A DNA stretch of 18,122 bases, from positions 1 to 18,122 of the forward strand of contig BNTT01000052.1 in the NCBI GenBank assembly GCA_025996815.1. The letters are read 5' to 3'. Below are positions 15,800 to 18,122 of this stretch, in pieces. Within the stretch, counting starts at the first letter, position 1. Each line of letters opens with the position of its first letter. The notes below the pieces were generated by a model, which saw nothing but the letters and a program-made list of their open reading frames with translations, was not told the origin of the DNA and ran no database searches. The position numbers were made by a program, and so were the translations under genes. The stretch is from Bacteroidia bacterium (GTDB lineage Bacteria; Bacteroidota; Bacteroidia; Bacteroidales; Azobacteroidaceae).

Positions 15800-16311
15800 C
15801 GCCGTGCCTTCCCCACATTATTCAGGTTCTCAAACGCATAAATCAGCAAGAAAGTCAGCAAAAAGCTGCCCACAATGCGGCAAAAGAGCGTCCACGGGTC
15901 GAAAAGCGAAAACGCCTCCGTGATAAACAGCACCACTCCCAGCAGGAACGCCATCATACCGGCATAGCGCAGAAACATCGCCTGCCCAAATGTGCTGAAC
16001 GACGGCACATACGACTCAAATATATCGCGCGGGGCAAACAGTTTCAGCAGATAAAACCGCGAAAAGCCGACGATGATGCAAGCCAGCATATTAAGCCCCA
16101 GCGTGTATTCAAAGAGGTCTATCGTAAGCCCGATTGCCGCCGACAGTGCCGTCACCACGTTGCGATTTGTATCGCCCGGCAACTTGATAATGAAGTAGAT
16201 ATATGCCAAAGGGGTGGCGTATCCAAAAAGATGAATCTTGTTGAACAGCCCCACCTGCAAAAACACCAGCAGGAGAAAAAGCCCTATTTGTTTAAGTACT
16301 GAGTTTGACAT
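15796..16311 (-). CDS. mreD: MreD, rod-shape-determining membrane protein
   Basis: 171 residues, strongly hydrophobic with about five membrane segments, and the MreD-type start VLKQIGLFLLLVFLQVGLFN. PLAYIYFIIKLP (34-45) and the GLTIDLFEYTLGLNMLAC stretch (about 61-78) are typical of the family. MreD links MreC and the cytoplasmic MreB filaments to the PBP2-RodA synthase in the inner membrane. Identity rests on both sequence pattern and position between mreC and mrdA. Its ATG shares one base with the mreC stop (TAATG), and its stop overlaps the mrdA start by four bases, both signs of translational coupling. Confidence 0.92.
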   Translation of the reverse strand: MSNSVLKQIGLFLLLVFLQVGLFNKIHLFGYATPLAYIYFIIKLPGDTNRNVVTALSAAIGLTIDLFEYTLGLNMLACIIVGFSRFYLLKLFAPRDIFESYVPSFSTFGQAMFLRYAGMMAFLLGVVLFITEAFSLFDPWTLFCRIVGSFLLTFLLIYAFENLNNVGKARR

Positions 16312-17153
16312 TATCGTTCCACCGTATTTTCCAATTGTTTTTGTTCCTGTTGATATTTGTTTTTGACCACCAACACGTTGCTGAGCGTGCTGAAATCTGT
16401 GAACAGATTGACTTTCAATGTATTATAGTTGTCGTCTTTTTGCTTTTCAAAGGTGGCAATCGTGCCGACGAGCAGTCCGGCGGGGAAGATGGTGGAGTAG
16501 CCGCTCGTGAGAATGGTGTCGCCCACCTCAAAATCCACATGTCGCGGAAGCTCCGTGAGGTAGGTGTAGCGCGGGTCGCCGCCATCCCAAACCAGCGGAC
16601 CAAACGAATTGTTGTTTTTCACCATACAACTGAGGCGAAATTTCTCGTTCAGCACGGGGATGACCCGCGAAAAGTGCGCCGAAGTGCTCATCACCACGCC
16701 CACAATGCCGGAGGCAGACACCACGCCCATATCCTCCGCCACGCCGTCGAGCGTCCCTTTGTTGAGCGTGAGGTAATTTTCTATTTTAGCGATGTTATTG
16801 TTGATAACTTTTGCCGGTATCCATTGATAGATGCCGTCGGAGAGGTCGATGTCGATGCCACTCGTGCGCACCATATTGTCAGCCTGTTCCTCAGCATATT
16901 GAAAGTCGTGGATTTGGTTTTCCAACTCGGCGATGCGGTGCATCATCTGCTCGTTGGTCGTTTTCAAATTCGTGTAGGCATAAAACGCACTGGTTACCGA
17001 ATAAATTGCTCCGGTAACCTCCTGGGCTGCTGCCAAAAACTTGCTGCGTTGAAGTCGGCTGTTGTTGACAATCAACACAATAGACGAAGAGAGCAATAAT
17101 GTAAACAGCACCCAGTGTACATTTCTGAAAATGAAACTGAATAAGTTTTTCAC
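16311..17153 (-). CDS. mreC: MreC, rod-shape-determining periplasmic scaffold
   Basis: 280 residues. A short cytoplasmic N-terminus, one membrane helix (about 13-30), a coiled coil (about 60-95, TTNEQMMHRIAELENQIHDF) and a beta-rich periplasmic domain with DGVAEDMGVVSASGIVGVVM and VGDTILTSGYSTIFPAGLLV. These are the standard MreC blocks. The protein activates PBP2 and organises the elongasome. It begins 3 nt after the mreB stop and ends overlapping the mreD start. Length is normal and all landmarks are present. Confidence 0.95.
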   Translation of the reverse strand: MKNLFSFIFRNVHWVLFTLLLSSSIVLIVNNSRLQRSKFLAAAQEVTGAIYSVTSAFYAYTNLKTTNEQMMHRIAELENQIHDFQYAEEQADNMVRTSGIDIDLSDGIYQWIPAKVINNNIAKIENYLTLNKGTLDGVAEDMGVVSASGIVGVVMSTSAHFSRVIPVLNEKFRLSCMVKNNNSFGPLVWDGGDPRYTYLTELPRHVDFEVGDTILTSGYSTIFPAGLLVGTIATFEKQKDDNYNTLKVNLFTDFSTLSNVLVVKNKYQQEQKQLENTVER

Positions 17154-17156
17154 AAT

Positions 17157-18083
17157 TTAGCGAATCAAAAATTTGAATCTGTTGATGTTATTTAATGCAA
17201 TTCCGGTGCCTTTTGCCACCGCGTGCAACGGGTCTTCGGCAATGTGGAACGGGATATTGATTTTGTCTTGCAACCGTTTGTCAAGCCCTTTGAGGAGCGC
17301 GCCACCACCGGCGAGGTAGATGCCGTTGCGAACGATGTCGGCATACAATTCGGGGGGGGTATTTTCCAACGCACTCAGCACAGCCATCTCGATTTTCGAC
17401 ACCGATTTGTCCAGACAGTGCGCAATTTCCTGATACGTCACGGGCACTTCCATCGGGAGCGCGGTCATACGGTTGGGACCGAACACCACATAATCTTCGG
17501 GGGGGTCTTCCAGCGTAACAATGGCAGAGCCTACGTTGATTTTTATCAACTCCGCCGTGCGTTCGCCCACCCTCATATTGTGTTGGCGACCCATATAGTC
17601 CAAAATATCGGTGGTCAAATCGTCGCCGGCGATGCGAATCGACTTGTTCGACACGATGCCGCCCAGCGAAATCACGGCGATTTCAGTCGTACCGCCACCT
17701 ATATCCACAATCATATTGCCTTCGGGGGCTTCCACGTCAAGTCCGATACCAATAGCGGCAGCCATCGGCTCATAAATCATATACACATCGCGTCCTCCGG
17801 CGTGTTCTGCCGAGTCGCGCACCGCACGAATTTCCACTTCCGTGCTCCCCGACGGGATACACACCACGATGCGCAACGATGGCGCAAAGATGTGGTTGTT
17901 GTTGCTGATTTTCTTTATCATACCGCGAATCATCTGTTCGGCAGCATAGAAATCGGCAATCACACCGTCGCGTAACGGGCGGATAGTCTTGATGTTAGGG
18001 TTTGTTTTCCCCTGCATCCGCTGTGCTTCCGCACCTATGGCGATTAGTTTCTCGGTACGATTGTCCAACGCCACCACCGAAGG
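17157..18083 (-). CDS. mreB: MreB, actin-like cell-shape protein, 5' end lost at a fold-back junction
   Basis: Visible protein starts at PSVVALDNRTEKLIAIGAEA and runs to the C-terminus. Actin-fold motifs include IRPLRDGVIADFYAAEQMI (35-53), EPMAAAIGIGLDVEAPEGN (106-124), the phosphate-2 loop VDIGGGTTEIAV (127-138) and YLAGGGALLKGL near the end. MreB forms membrane-bound filaments that orient side-wall synthesis. Full-length homologues have about 30 more residues at the start, with the DLGTANT phosphate-1 loop and ending in 'dEPSVVALD'. Here the codon before PSVV is replaced by unrelated sequence: an inverted copy of mreB itself joins at 18077-18083. The TTG at 18086-18084 that would open a 309-residue ORF is therefore not the real start. 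It is the first gene seen of the mre-rodA operon; the promoter lies outside. Confidence 0.96.
   Translation of the reverse strand, partial: PSVVALDNRTEKLIAIGAEAQRMQGKTNPNIKTIRPLRDGVIADFYAAEQMIRGMIKKISNNNHIFAPSLRIVVCIPSGSTEVEIRAVRDSAEHAGGRDVYMIYEPMAAAIGIGLDVEAPEGNMIVDIGGGTTEIAVISLGGIVSNKSIRIAGDDLTTDILDYMGRQHNMRVGERTAELIKINVGSAIVTLEDPPEDYVVFGPNRMTALPMEVPVTYQEIAHCLDKSVSKIEMAVLSALENTPPELYADIVRNGIYLAGGGALLKGLDKRLQDKINIPFHIAEDPLHAVAKGTGIALNNINRFKFLIR
17680..17725 (-). repeat. Internal mreB segment that is copied in inverted orientation at the right edge
   Basis: These 46 bases encode the EGNMIVDIGGGTTEI phosphate-loop region of mreB on the minus strand. Their exact reverse complement is found at 18077-18122. 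This is the authentic copy, because it lies in a continuous mreB reading frame. Confidence 0.95.
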
Positions 18084-18122
18084 CAATATGATTGTGGATA
18101 TAGGTGGCGGTACGACTGAAAT
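18077..18122 (+). repeat. Inverted 46-bp copy of internal mreB sequence at the window end (fold-back)
   Basis: From CCGAAGGC at 18077 to the last base, the plus strand is identical to the sense strand of mreB at 17725-17680 and reads EGNMIVDIGGGTTE in frame. The match reaches the window edge and may extend beyond it. The junction has about 7 bp of shared sequence (CCGAAGG), which also belongs to the genuine 'PSV' codons of mreB. A microhomology-joined inverted duplication of this sort is typical of amplification or assembly chimeras; a real rearrangement is less likely. Confidence 0.93.

Noticed and set aside
16305..17975. Long plus-strand ORFs opposite mreC (16305-17099) and mreB (17223-17975)
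   Set aside because: Mirror frames of conserved elongasome genes without any recognisable protein features.
18084..18086. TTG as start codon of a 309-residue MreB
   Set aside because: The codon belongs to the inverted mreB copy. Homologues have about 30 more residues including the phosphate-1 loop, so the true start is outside the window.
1..18122. CRISPR arrays, tRNA or rRNA genes, complete insertion sequences
   Set aside because: No regularly spaced direct repeats, no cloverleaf or rRNA-like text and no transposase frame were seen on either strand by eye.

Overview
The window comes from a member of the Bacteroidota, most likely Bacteroidales. Three things point there. It carries sprA/sov, the outer-membrane translocon gene of the type IX secretion system. 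Its elongasome operon has the order mreB-mreC-mreD-mrdA-rodA. Several genes are preceded by the phylum's distinctive -7 box (TAnnTTTG), in three cases with a TTG about 19-20 nt upstream. No tRNA, rRNA or CRISPR array was seen.

Left part (1-2560, all genes on the minus strand): the N-terminus of a membrane-anchored PpiD/SurA-like prolyl isomerase runs off the left edge. Next comes a secreted Gfo/Idh/MocA-fold glycosidase of the GH109 type (alpha-N-acetylgalactosaminidase-like). After it lie two probable remnants: a short ORF that joins an antitoxin to the tail of a PIN-domain toxin, and an XRE-type helix-turn-helix gene broken by a frameshift and lacking its 5' end.

Middle-left part (2560-4450, plus strand): an AT-rich gene encodes a membrane-anchored protein with two degenerate retropepsin-like halves and a C-terminal PDZ domain. 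It is followed after 13 nt by decayed pieces of a peptide/bacteriocin export locus: the first ~35 codons of an HlyD-type adaptor, an unassigned ORF fragment, two palindromic elements, and an internally deleted C39-peptidase exporter start. This looks like the ruin of a laterally acquired secretion cluster.

Centre (4453-11388, plus strand): an intact 2311-residue SprA/Sov. A hairpin follows it. A strong-looking orphan minus-strand promoter faces its 3' end.

Right part (11546-18122, minus strand): an Abi_2-family (AbiD/F-like, HEPN-type) abortive-infection gene has its own promoter. Upstream of it on the same strand is the tightly packed cell-shape operon mreB, mreC, mreD, mrdA (PBP2) and rodA, whose products form the lateral-wall synthesis machine. 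Genes overlap or nearly touch at every junction, which suggests translational coupling.

The last 46 bases (18077-18122) are a perfect inverted copy of an internal mreB segment (17680-17725). mreB therefore loses its first ~30 codons to a fold-back junction. This is probably an assembly or amplification chimera, and the right edge should not be trusted as genomic sequence.
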